Origin: an uncultured Ruminococcus sp. | GTDB taxonomy: Bacteria > Bacillota > Clostridia > Oscillospirales > Ruminococcaceae | Assembly: GCA_937910385.1 (NCBI GenBank) | Contig: CALEPT010000005.1 | Span: 1-16,957 of the forward strand | Length of the DNA stretch: 16,957 nucleotides | Direction of reading: 5' to 3' | Shown: piece by piece, positions 7,039-13,819 of the stretch | Layout of the letters: each line of letters begins with the position of its first letter | Numbering within the stretch: position 1 is the stretch's first letter | Translations under genes and position numbers: made by a program | Notes under the pieces: model-generated | Database searches by the model: none | What the model saw: only the letters and a program-made list of their open reading frames with translations | Told to the model about the DNA's origin: nothing

Positions 7039-8502
7039 TCACCTCTTTGGAATTCTTTTGTTTCTATCCGATATCGCATTTACAGGACATACCAGCATAC
7101 ACAGATGACAGCCTACACATTTACTTGCATGCAGAACAGCTTTTCCGCCTTTTATCTCGATCGCCTGATGTCCTCCGTCGCTGCATGAGATAAAGCATCT
7201 TCCGCAGCCGATACACTTTTTTCTGTCGAAAGCAGGATATATGATAGTGCGGCGATCAAGCTCATCAGCCGGAATTATGTTATTAACTGCCGCACCTACA
7301 AGCTGAGAAATACATTTTATTCCATGTGAGGACATATAATGCTTTGTTCCGGAGATCAAGTCCTCTATTATCCTGTAACCGTACTGCATCACTGCAGTTG
7401 TTATCTGTATATTTTTACATCCGAGAAGAATAAATTCAAGTGCATCATGCCATGTCTCTATTCCTCCGATACCGCTCAGTTCCATTTCTGAAAGTCTTTC
7501 ACAATGAGCAAGGTCACTGATAAACCGTAAAGCAATAGGCTTAACAGCCTTGCCTGAATATCCTGATACAGCACATTTTCCACTGATTGACGGATAGCTT
7601 ACAAGAGTATCAGTGTCTATACCGAGAATACTCTTTATCGTATTTATAGCAGCAATACCACTTGCTCCGCCTTCTGCTGCAGCTATGGCGGGGAGTTCAA
7701 TATTGCCAATGTTCGGAGTCATTTTTGCAAGAACAGGTACATTAGTCGCAGAACTGACAAGTTCTGTGTAACGTTTGACAAGCTCCGGGTTCTGCCCGAC
7801 ATCTGAGCCGAGTCCATCTCCGCTCATGTGAGGACAGCTGAAATTACATTCAATAATATCAGCACCCGCTTCAGTGACAAGCCGAGCAAGTTTTACCCAT
7901 TCAGCATTATTCTGTCCCATAATTGAGACTACAAGGATTTTATTTGGATAATTCTTTTTAAGCCGTCGGAATACCTCAAGATTGTAGCCGAGCGAGTGAT
8001 CTGATATCTGCTCCAGATTTTTGAATCCGATGAACGGCGTGCCTTCTTTGCCGATAGCGTCAAATCGTGGAGAGACTTCCTCCGGAATAAGAAATCCTAC
8101 AGTTTTGAAAACCACTCCGCCCCAGCCCATTTCAAGTGCACGGGCGCACATATCATAGTCACCTGCAACTATTGATGAAGAAAGGAAGAATGGATTTTCA
8201 CAATGCACCCCACAGAAGTCTATCGAAAGATCAGGTGTATCTTCGATCTTCTTCGCATCAGGGAGCTTCATTACAAGCTCTCTGATACGGATAGGATGAT
8301 CATAATGGATACAAGCATTTTCACATTCACCGCTGCATTCATGGCAGACAGCTTTGTCAATAAACTCTCCGGCAGCAGCTGTGTTTTCAAAACGGACAGC
8401 TCTGACTGCTCGCGCCGGATCACAGCTGCGGATGCAGGCTTCTGTGCAGGCTCCGTCCGCACAGAGCAGACAGCGTGCCGCCTCTTCGTTTATCCTGAAC
8501 AT
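7039..8502 (-). CDS. preA: Compact dihydropyrimidine dehydrogenase: N-terminal Fe-S domain fused to PreA
   Basis: A 487-residue protein predicted to reduce uracil/thymine to the 5,6-dihydro form. Domains in order: (1) residues 1-80, a Cys-rich helical domain like the N-terminus of PreT/mammalian DPD, with C11, C14, C19, C23 (same spacing as the first four DPD cluster cysteines as I recall them), C27 and C53, C56, C60, C64; (2) about 90-405, a dihydroorotate-dehydrogenase-type FMN barrel with ECNFSCPH (218-225), GSDVGQNPE (232-240), AKMTPN (259-264) and INT (286-288); (3) two [4Fe-4S] ferredoxin motifs, C430-C433-C436-C440 and C462-C465-C468-C472. Ordinary PreA lacks domain 1. The FAD and NAD(P)H domains of PreT are absent, and no PreT gene is in the window, so the reductant is unknown (ferredoxin is a guess). 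The position aligned to the mammalian active-site Cys is V235; I recall E. coli PreA having the same sequence there. The ribosome site is GGGGG-type, about eight bases upstream of the ATG. Confidence 0.85.
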   Translation of the reverse strand: MFRINEEAARCLLCADGACTEACIRSCDPARAVRAVRFENTAAAGEFIDKAVCHECSGECENACIHYDHPIRIRELVMKLPDAKKIEDTPDLSIDFCGVHCENPFFLSSSIVAGDYDMCARALEMGWGGVVFKTVGFLIPEEVSPRFDAIGKEGTPFIGFKNLEQISDHSLGYNLEVFRRLKKNYPNKILVVSIMGQNNAEWVKLARLVTEAGADIIECNFSCPHMSGDGLGSDVGQNPELVKRYTELVSSATNVPVLAKMTPNIGNIELPAIAAAEGGASGIAAINTIKSILGIDTDTLVSYPSISGKCAVSGYSGKAVKPIALRFISDLAHCERLSEMELSGIGGIETWHDALEFILLGCKNIQITTAVMQYGYRIIEDLISGTKHYMSSHGIKCISQLVGAAVNNIIPADELDRRTIIYPAFDRKKCIGCGRCFISCSDGGHQAIEIKGGKAVLHASKCVGCHLCMLVCPVNAISDRNKRIPKR

Positions 8503-8523
8503 ATCAGAGCCCCCTTTTGTTAC

Positions 8524-9879
8524 TTATTTAAGACTGCATTTCACAAATTTGCCCCAGCCCTTTTCTCCTACGAACTCACCATTATCATAGACAAGTTTGC
8601 CTCTGGAGTATGTCTGTACGGGATAGCCGTGAACTGTTATGCCCTCCCAGATAGTGTGATCACAGTCAGAGTGCATTTTATCATTTGTGATCGTAAAATC
8701 AACGGACGGATCGTAAATGACGATATCAGCGTCCTTACCGACTGAAATGCTTCCTTTATCCTTACAGCCGAATATTTTAGCAGGATTTGCTGAGCAAAGC
8801 TCTACAGCCTTTGTAAATGATATCTTGCCTTCGTTTGCTGCCGAAAGCATATAAGGATACATATTTTCGATACCTGCGCAGCCATTCGGTATCTTTGAAA
8901 AGTCGTCCTTGCCCCAGTCCTTTTCAGAAGACTGAAAAGGACAATGGTCTGTAGCTATAGTGTCGATATCACCGCGCTTAACAGCAGCCCATAAAGCCTG
9001 ACGACTTGCTTCGCCTTTCATTGGAGGGGAGCACACGAAGTTGCGTCCGTCCTCACGCTTATAAACCTCACTTGTGAATTCAAGGTACTGCGGACAGGTC
9101 TCAGCATAGATCGGATACCCTTCATCCTTAGCCTTGGTCACAGCTTCAACACCCTGCTTATTGGCAAGATGCACTATGTAAAGCGGTGCACCGCTTGCTT
9201 TTGCCCACTGTATCGCTCTTTCATCAGCTTCTCCCTCAACAAATTCGGGACGCGACATATAATGATACCACGCACTTGTTTTGCCTTCTGAGAGATATTT
9301 CTCAGTCAGCATATTCACAAGCTCATTATTTTCAGCGTGTACCTCAATGAGAGCGCCGCACTCCTTTGCCTTTTGTAGCACCTGAAAGAACACGCCATCA
9401 GTAACACCGAAATCGTACACCATGAACACCTTGAAGGAAGGAACGCCAAAGTCAACACACTCTGCAATAGAATCCAGAAGTTCTCCGCTCACATCCTTTA
9501 CTGCAACGTGATAAGAATAGTCCACAGCAGCAACAGGAGCACATAGTGCGTCACGACGTTTTACAGCATCGACCATTGTTTCTCCGAAATCCTGCAATAC
9601 GAAATCGAATACAGTCGTCGTACCGCCGCAAGCGGCTGCTCGTGTTCCTACAAAATAGTCGTCCGATGAAATAGTTCCTCCGAATGGCATTGCAAGATGT
9701 GTATGTGCATCTATAGCTCCTGGAAGTACAAGCATTCCGCGGGCGTCAATAACATTTTCACAATCTGTTATGCTTATATTTTCAGCAATAGATACGATCT
9801 TACCGTCCTTTACAGCAACATCAGCACGTATAGTTTCATTTGCATTTATGATCGTGCCATTTTTTATTATAAGATCCAT
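8524..9879 (-). CDS. hydA: Dihydropyrimidinase / D-hydantoinase
   Basis: A 451-residue cyclic amidohydrolase of typical length that opens dihydrouracil or dihydrothymine to the N-carbamoyl-beta-amino acid. The binuclear metal site is complete: H59 and H61 (DAHTH), carboxylated-lysine candidate K150 (PSFKVFM), H181 (EVHAEN), H237 (IVHLAN) and D311 (ATDHCPF). Y155 in MVYDF matches the substrate-loop tyrosine typical of the family. A GTG three codons upstream could also start the frame, but it lies in the AGAGGTG ribosome sequence itself, so the ATG at 9879-9877 is chosen. The gene sits 12 bases after the binding-protein stop and 21 bases before the dehydrogenase start, consistent with one operon. 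Hydantoinase activity on 5-substituted hydantoins is possible, but the neighbours favour pyrimidines. Confidence 0.92.
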   Translation of the reverse strand: MDLIIKNGTIINANETIRADVAVKDGKIVSIAENISITDCENVIDARGMLVLPGAIDAHTHLAMPFGGTISSDDYFVGTRAAACGGTTTVFDFVLQDFGETMVDAVKRRDALCAPVAAVDYSYHVAVKDVSGELLDSIAECVDFGVPSFKVFMVYDFGVTDGVFFQVLQKAKECGALIEVHAENNELVNMLTEKYLSEGKTSAWYHYMSRPEFVEGEADERAIQWAKASGAPLYIVHLANKQGVEAVTKAKDEGYPIYAETCPQYLEFTSEVYKREDGRNFVCSPPMKGEASRQALWAAVKRGDIDTIATDHCPFQSSEKDWGKDDFSKIPNGCAGIENMYPYMLSAANEGKISFTKAVELCSANPAKIFGCKDKGSISVGKDADIVIYDPSVDFTITNDKMHSDCDHTIWEGITVHGYPVQTYSRGKLVYDNGEFVGEKGWGKFVKCSLK

Positions 9880-9891
9880 AACGCACACCTC

Positions 9892-10986
9892 TTATTTCTT
9901 ATAAACAAGTACAAGACCGGATCTCTGATACACCTGAGCTATCTCAAGCAGATCCATACCGCCTGAATTAGCCGAAATAAGGTTTGATACCCATGTTACG
10001 CCAAAATCAACAGTTCCGTTGTTGACGGCTGTTGTTTCACCTATATCTCCGCCTCCCGAAACAATATCAACGCTTAGACCGACTTCATCATAGTATCCCT
10101 TGGCCTTTGCAACATAGTAACCCATGAACTGACACTGAGGAAGCCATTTCAGCTGAATGGAGACACTGCTTTTTTCCGGAGCTCCGAAGTTCCCGGAGAT
10201 CGCATCGGTCCAGTAGGAGGTATCACGGATATCATCAAGCGTAAGATTCTGGAGCTTTGAAGCGGCAGAACTGTCATCGAGAGAAATATACTGCTTTGCA
10301 AGATCAAGCGTCTGCTGCATAGCCTCCTCGTCCATTTTGCCGTATTCATTAACAGCATTTCCGTCTGTGTCGGTCTCGACCAGCTTTTTTACCTCAGATG
10401 CCATATAAGCCTGATGCTCAGACGAAACGGAAGAACCTGCTTCAAAAACTATCTGAGCAGCTTCTTCGGGATTCTGACAGGCATATTCCCAGCCCTTCAT
10501 TGAAGCCGAAATAAATGCCTTTACGGTATTGGGATTATTCTGAGCAAATTCCTTTGTACAGAACAGATTGTCCTCAAGCATAGCAACGCCTTCATCATTC
10601 ATGTCAATGATGCCGACATTGTCGCCGTAACCATAGCCACCCTCGTAGCTGTTTTTGACAAGTCCGAGCTCGTTGTAGGTCATAGCCGAGGCGAGAGTGA
10701 TGGAGCCGTCATCAAATCCGTCCATATCGAATGACTGTGAAAGGTATTCAGTTTTCTGACCGTATTTCGTGAGCAAAGCAAGGATCTCGTATTCATTTCC
10801 GAGTCCCCAGTTACCGACTTTTCCGGCTTGTGCCGCCGCAATTATCCTGTCACCGTCAGTTTCAGCCGAGCTTATATCAGCAGAAGCTCCTGAAGAATTG
10901 CTTTCTGAGCTGCCGCAGCCGGCAAATGCTGTACTCACTATTGCCATTGCAGCAATGATCGCCAACGTGTTTCTTAACTTTCTCAT
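9892..10986 (-). CDS. Circularly permuted NMT1/THI5-type substrate-binding lipoprotein
   Basis: A 364-residue ABC-transporter binding protein, predicted to be lipid-anchored outside the membrane. Residues 1-23 form a lipoprotein signal with Cys24 (AFAGC), then a Ser-rich linker to about residue 46. The order of the remaining parts is unusual. In NMT1/THI5-type proteins the mature chain starts with a segment like IQLKWLPQ-QF-GYYVA-KGYY and ends its first part at QRSG-VL; the segment like VGNW-GNEYEILALL then follows. Here GKVGNWGLGNEYEILALL is at 55-72, AMTYNELG at 101-108, IIDMNDEGVAMLED at 126-139 and SYWTDA at 257-262, while SIQLKWLPQCQFMGYYVAKA is at 276-295 and QRSGLVLV ends the protein at 354-361. 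So both halves are present but swapped. The start is supported by AAGGAGGA before the ATG. Neighbours suggest a pyrimidine-related ligand. Confidence 0.9.
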   Translation of the reverse strand: MRKLRNTLAIIAAMAIVSTAFAGCGSSESNSSGASADISSAETDGDRIIAAAQAGKVGNWGLGNEYEILALLTKYGQKTEYLSQSFDMDGFDDGSITLASAMTYNELGLVKNSYEGGYGYGDNVGIIDMNDEGVAMLEDNLFCTKEFAQNNPNTVKAFISASMKGWEYACQNPEEAAQIVFEAGSSVSSEHQAYMASEVKKLVETDTDGNAVNEYGKMDEEAMQQTLDLAKQYISLDDSSAASKLQNLTLDDIRDTSYWTDAISGNFGAPEKSSVSIQLKWLPQCQFMGYYVAKAKGYYDEVGLSVDIVSGGGDIGETTAVNNGTVDFGVTWVSNLISANSGGMDLLEIAQVYQRSGLVLVYKK

Positions 10987-11015
10987 ATTTATTCCTCCTT
11001 ATTATTTCAACGGAA

Positions 11016-11816
11016 TCATTTCCGCTTTCTAAGCGCTATGGTCTCTACGATCATAAGTACAATGTACATTGCTATACCTATGATACAGGCTGTAATTATG
11101 TATGCCCATGCAGTTGCATATTGTGCGATAAGAATATTTTCACGTATCTGTCTGCCAACTCCAATGATATATTCAGCAAAGTATTCACTTACCAGAGCTC
11201 CTATGACACTGCCGGGAACACTTACTCTAAGTGCGGTAAATATATATGGCAGACTATTCGGAAGGCAAAGTTTAAAGAATTCTGTTACCTTTCCTGCGGC
11301 ATAGGTTTTCATAAGATCATCTGAAAATGGCGGCAGTTCCGTGAGCCCGCGATAAGCATTGACGCTCATTGCTGCCATGCTTGTGACAGTGACTACCAGC
11401 ACCTTTGCGACCATACTGCGCACTTCTGCTTCTTCGCTGACATCTTTCGTCCAGTTAATGAAAACCGGAGCGAGTGCGACTATAGGAATTGCGTTGAATG
11501 CAGAAACGATAGTAAGACCACCGCTGCCATATTTGGGGAATACTGTTGCAATTATTGCAATAAAATATCCAATCAGTGATCCTAAAAGAAGTCCGAGAAG
11601 AGCGACCTTTACAGATGCTTGTACATTAAGCATTATCTTATCGCTGTTCTCATGCATGATGTGCAGTATTTTTGTAGGGTACGGCAATACATATTCATCA
11701 GTTTTCAGCAGCTTATGAAGAAATCCTGTCTGCCATGATATGATAACAGCTGCACCGAATAAAGTCGGATATATGACCGATCCAGCGGCAGTTTTCATAT
11801 TGATCTTTTTCGGCAT
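11016..11816 (-). CDS. ABC transporter permease (second permease of the pyrimidine importer)
   Basis: A 266-residue SsuC/ThiX-type inner-membrane permease. About six hydrophobic segments are visible (roughly 12-30, 66-92, 101-120, 136-155, 192-212 and 236-258). The cytoplasmic coupling loop contains AAGKVTEFFKLCLPNSLP (173-190), matching the EAA---G motif that contacts the ATPase. It probably pairs with the neighbouring, different permease to form a heterodimeric channel fed by the permuted lipoprotein. Its ribosome site (AAGGAG) lies in the last codons of the upstream permease gene, whose stop is five bases before this ATG. Specificity cannot be read from the sequence; a pyrimidine base is inferred from the operon. 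Confidence 0.9.
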   Translation of the reverse strand: MPKKINMKTAAGSVIYPTLFGAAVIISWQTGFLHKLLKTDEYVLPYPTKILHIMHENSDKIMLNVQASVKVALLGLLLGSLIGYFIAIIATVFPKYGSGGLTIVSAFNAIPIVALAPVFINWTKDVSEEAEVRSMVAKVLVVTVTSMAAMSVNAYRGLTELPPFSDDLMKTYAAGKVTEFFKLCLPNSLPYIFTALRVSVPGSVIGALVSEYFAEYIIGVGRQIRENILIAQYATAWAYIITACIIGIAMYIVLMIVETIALRKRK

Positions 11817-11821
11817 TTATC

Positions 11822-12640
11822 TCACTCCTTTTTCCCTATTCTTTTATAGGGACAGAGAATAGTCTCTAATACTCCCATAAGATAAAAGCTAAGAATTCCG
11901 ATAACTGCACTGAAAAATACTATATCCCAGAATACATATCTTGTCATCGCACCTTTAAGTGACTGAGAAAGCAGGCAGCCAAGTCCGATGCCGCCCTGAA
12001 GGGTATCGACTAATATCGAAGCTGTTATAGCCATTGGTGCAGATATTTTAAGGCCCGTAAAGAAATACGGTATACACGCAGGGATCATCGTCTTTGTGTA
12101 TAGCTGAAACTTATTAGCGGCATAGGAATACATAAGTTCATACTTCTCTTTCTGTACTGCTTTGAAGCCGGCAAGTGTATTTGCCGCAACAGGGTAAAAC
12201 GTAAGTATTGCCGCTATAATGATACGGCTCTTAGCAATATCTCCTGTTATGGCGTTGATTATAGGTGCCATTCCCAATATAGGTATCAGCTGTATCAGCA
12301 TAAGATAAGGAAATGCGAGCTTTTCAATAACGCCTGAAAGGCTCATGAATAATGCAAGGACAGATCCGGCAGCAATACCTATAATATATCCTATACCGGC
12401 TCTCGACAGAGTAGCTTTAGCATTTTCCATTACCATTTGCAGTGCAGTCTGACTTCCGTTTATCTTTCTGCTGCTTGTAAGCGAATCAACGATCCCGCTG
12501 AGATGAGGCTGAATATTTTCAGGTGTTCTTTTTGTCTGTTCAACATGAAATGCAAACAGCTCCCATACAACTATCAAAGCAACAATCCAGATCAATGTTA
12601 CAAAAATTTTTGATGTCAGTATTCTCTTGATCTTTTTCAT
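11822..12640 (-). CDS. ABC transporter permease (first permease of the pyrimidine importer)
   Basis: A 272-residue membrane protein of the nitrate/sulfonate/taurine/HMP importer permease group. Hydrophobic segments lie near 12-31, 82-103, 109-128, 139-158, 195-215 and 238-258. The EAA-type coupling loop is YAANKFQLYTKTMIPACIP (173-191), with a shifted Gly (N at the usual G position). An extended external segment of about 50 residues follows the first helix. A GTG codon three positions upstream is in frame but falls inside the GGTGAT ribosome sequence, so the ATG at 12640 is chosen. The ATPase gene ends 15 bases upstream. It is only distantly similar to the next permease, so the two likely form a heterodimer. 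Confidence 0.9.
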   Translation of the reverse strand: MKKIKRILTSKIFVTLIWIVALIVVWELFAFHVEQTKRTPENIQPHLSGIVDSLTSSRKINGSQTALQMVMENAKATLSRAGIGYIIGIAAGSVLALFMSLSGVIEKLAFPYLMLIQLIPILGMAPIINAITGDIAKSRIIIAAILTFYPVAANTLAGFKAVQKEKYELMYSYAANKFQLYTKTMIPACIPYFFTGLKISAPMAITASILVDTLQGGIGLGCLLSQSLKGAMTRYVFWDIVFFSAVIGILSFYLMGVLETILCPYKRIGKKE

Positions 12641-12655
12641 TTTTATCACCGCCTG

Positions 12656-13441
12656 TCATACGCCTTCAAAGCTGTTTCGCACCTTTGAAACAAAAGCTGT
12701 GAATTCAGGTGTATCTCTGATATCCATTGTTCTCGGTCTCGGCAGGTCTATATCTATAACTGCAGAAAGGCGCCCGGGATGTGGAGAAAGTACACATACT
12801 CTGTCAGAAAGAAAAACGGATTCCTGAATGTTATGGGTCACAAAAATTATTGTCTTGTTTGTTTTTCTCCAGATCTTCAACAGATCAATATGCAGCTTTT
12901 CTCCTGTGAATTCATCAAGTGCTGAGAACGGTTCATCCATAAGTAATATCTCAGGCTGCAGAGCGAGTGCTCTTGCTATACCTACTCTTTGCTGCATACC
13001 TCCGGAAAGCTGACGCGGATAATGATCGGCAAAATCTGATAAGCCTACAAGATCAAGCATTTTTAAAGCTCTTTCGTGTCTTTCTTTCTTGGACTGATGA
13101 GTTATTTCAAGCGGGAGCTCAATATTCTTGACTACTGTTCTCCAATCATAAAGTACAGCACTTTGGAATACCATTCCGTATCTGCGTTTCAACCGTGCAT
13201 TTTTTGGCGTTTCACCGCCGACAAGTACCTTTCCGGAAGTCGGTTGGAGCAGATCGGCAATTATTCTCAGAAGCGTTGTTTTTCCGCAGCCTGACGGTCC
13301 GAGAAGTGATATGAATTCTCCTTTATGTATATCCATTGTTACACTTGTCAGTGCTTGTACCTCTCTGCCGTCAGCACCATCATATACCATGCCCACATCA
13401 TCAAGCATAATTTCTATATCATTTCTTTCAAGATCACTCAC
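12656..13441 (-). CDS. ABC transporter ATPase of the pyrimidine importer
   Basis: A 261-residue SsuB/TauB-type import ATPase. Walker A is GPSGCGKT (48-55), the Q-loop Gln is Q93, the signature is LSGGMQQR (145-152), Walker B is EILLMDEP (164-171), the D-loop SALD follows, and the switch His is H203 (VTHN). The frame can be extended upstream by 19 codons, but that stretch is coded by the leader terminator region. The GTG at 13441-13439 is chosen because AAAGGAG lies seven bases before it. This is the first gene of the long minus-strand operon, about 90 bases from the predicted transcription start, and is preceded by an intrinsic terminator at 13465-13505. Confidence 0.92.
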   Translation of the reverse strand: MSDLERNDIEIMLDDVGMVYDGADGREVQALTSVTMDIHKGEFISLLGPSGCGKTTLLRIIADLLQPTSGKVLVGGETPKNARLKRRYGMVFQSAVLYDWRTVVKNIELPLEITHQSKKERHERALKMLDLVGLSDFADHYPRQLSGGMQQRVGIARALALQPEILLMDEPFSALDEFTGEKLHIDLLKIWRKTNKTIIFVTHNIQESVFLSDRVCVLSPHPGRLSAVIDIDLPRPRTMDIRDTPEFTAFVSKVRNSFEGV

Positions 13442-13464
13442 AAGACCGCTCCTTTCACATATAT

Positions 13465-13505
13465 AAAAAAGCAGACAATGGGTGGCGTGAGACCTCATTG
13501 TCCGC
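13465..13505 (-). terminator. Intrinsic terminator in the leader of the pyrimidine operon (attenuator)
   Basis: In minus-strand RNA, GCGGACAAUG (13505-13496) pairs with CAUUGUCUGC (13480-13471) as a 10-bp stem with one G-U pair. After a bulged A the helix extends by GGU/ACC to a CUCACGCC loop. Six U residues follow at once (13470-13465). It lies between a consensus promoter and the first ribosome site of the operon, so it must be read through for expression. The antiterminating signal or ligand is unknown. Confidence 0.8.
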
Positions 13506-13515
13506 TTTAGGAGAA

Positions 13516-13528
13516 GTTCCTTTGGAAC
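13516..13528 (-). other. Hairpin at the very 5' end of the operon transcript
   Basis: GUUCC-AAA-GGAAC forms a 5-bp stem starting at about the first transcribed base (predicted near 13529). It precedes the terminator by about 10 bases. It may be a 5'-stabilising hairpin or part of a small aptamer or protein-binding site. Confidence 0.5.
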
Positions 13529-13535
13529 TGTTTAT

Positions 13536-13565
13536 ATTATACCCTACGTAAAGTTTGTCTGTCAA
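13536..13565 (-). promoter_or_regulatory. Consensus sigma-A promoter of the pyrimidine operon
   Basis: A perfect -35 TTGACA (13565-13560), an 18-base spacer and a perfect -10 TATAAT (13541-13536) on the minus strand. It points at the ATPase gene. The strength of the promoter suggests control is exerted after initiation (terminator at 13465-13505) or by a repressor. The PucR-type regulator encoded in the operon is a candidate. Confidence 0.85.
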
Positions 13566-13719
13566 TCGGTTTTTTGATTTATGTGACGTTTTGACAAATT
13601 CAAGAACTTTTTGAGAATTACGGTCAGTGATTTTCTATCATCTCAAAGATCGATCAGATCACAGATTTTGTGCTGAAGCACATATTCGCGAGTACATCAT
13701 AGAGGCTGCTGCACATTGC

Positions 13720-13748
13720 TTGACATTTAAAGAAAAATACGTTATAAT
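13720..13748 (+). promoter_or_regulatory. Consensus sigma-A promoter for the C26 amidotransferase gene
   Basis: A perfect -35 TTGACA (13720-13725), a 17-base spacer and a perfect -10 TATAAT (13743-13748). The predicted start is near 13755. It is divergent from the operon promoter, with about 154 bases between the two -35 boxes. That stretch (13566-13719) contains no gene I can support. Confidence 0.88.
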
Positions 13749-13762
13749 ACTCCTATAAAAGC

Positions 13763-13799
13763 AAGGACGCTGCGGTATATCCGTAAGCGTTCTTTTTTT
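13763..13799 (+). terminator. Start-proximal intrinsic terminator in the leader of the C26 gene
   Basis: AAGGACGCT (13763-13771) pairs with AGCGTTCTT (13786-13794), one G-U pair, with an inner CGG/CCG stem around a TATAT loop. A run of seven T (13793-13799) follows. It begins only about eight bases after the predicted transcription start and ends about 20 bases before the ATG. It would stop most transcription unless antagonised. Confidence 0.78.
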
Positions 13800-13819
13800 A
13801 TTGTCAGGAGGGTAAATAA

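Noticed and set aside
7795..7810. Loss of the DPD catalytic cysteine (Val at the aligned position) as a sign of an inactive enzyme
   Set aside because: The same GSDVGQ sequence is, as I recall, found in active E. coli PreA, so it does not indicate inactivation.
8203..8745. 180-codon plus-strand open frame antisense to the dehydrogenase and dihydropyrimidinase genes
   Set aside because: It has no ribosome site, its composition is a frame shadow, and it crosses two well-supported genes on the other strand.
9880..9888. GTG start three codons upstream for dihydropyrimidinase
   Set aside because: The GTG is part of the AGAGGTG ribosome site; the ATG at 9879 has correct spacing.
13449..13515. CUCCU in the leader pairing with the ATPase ribosome site AGGAG
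   Set aside because: Only 5 bp and not extendable, with the terminator stem between; likely chance.
13442..13529. Known riboswitch (TPP, xanthine/NMT1, PyrR binding site) in the operon leader
   Set aside because: None of the conserved sequences I know for these elements is present, and the leader is too short for TPP.
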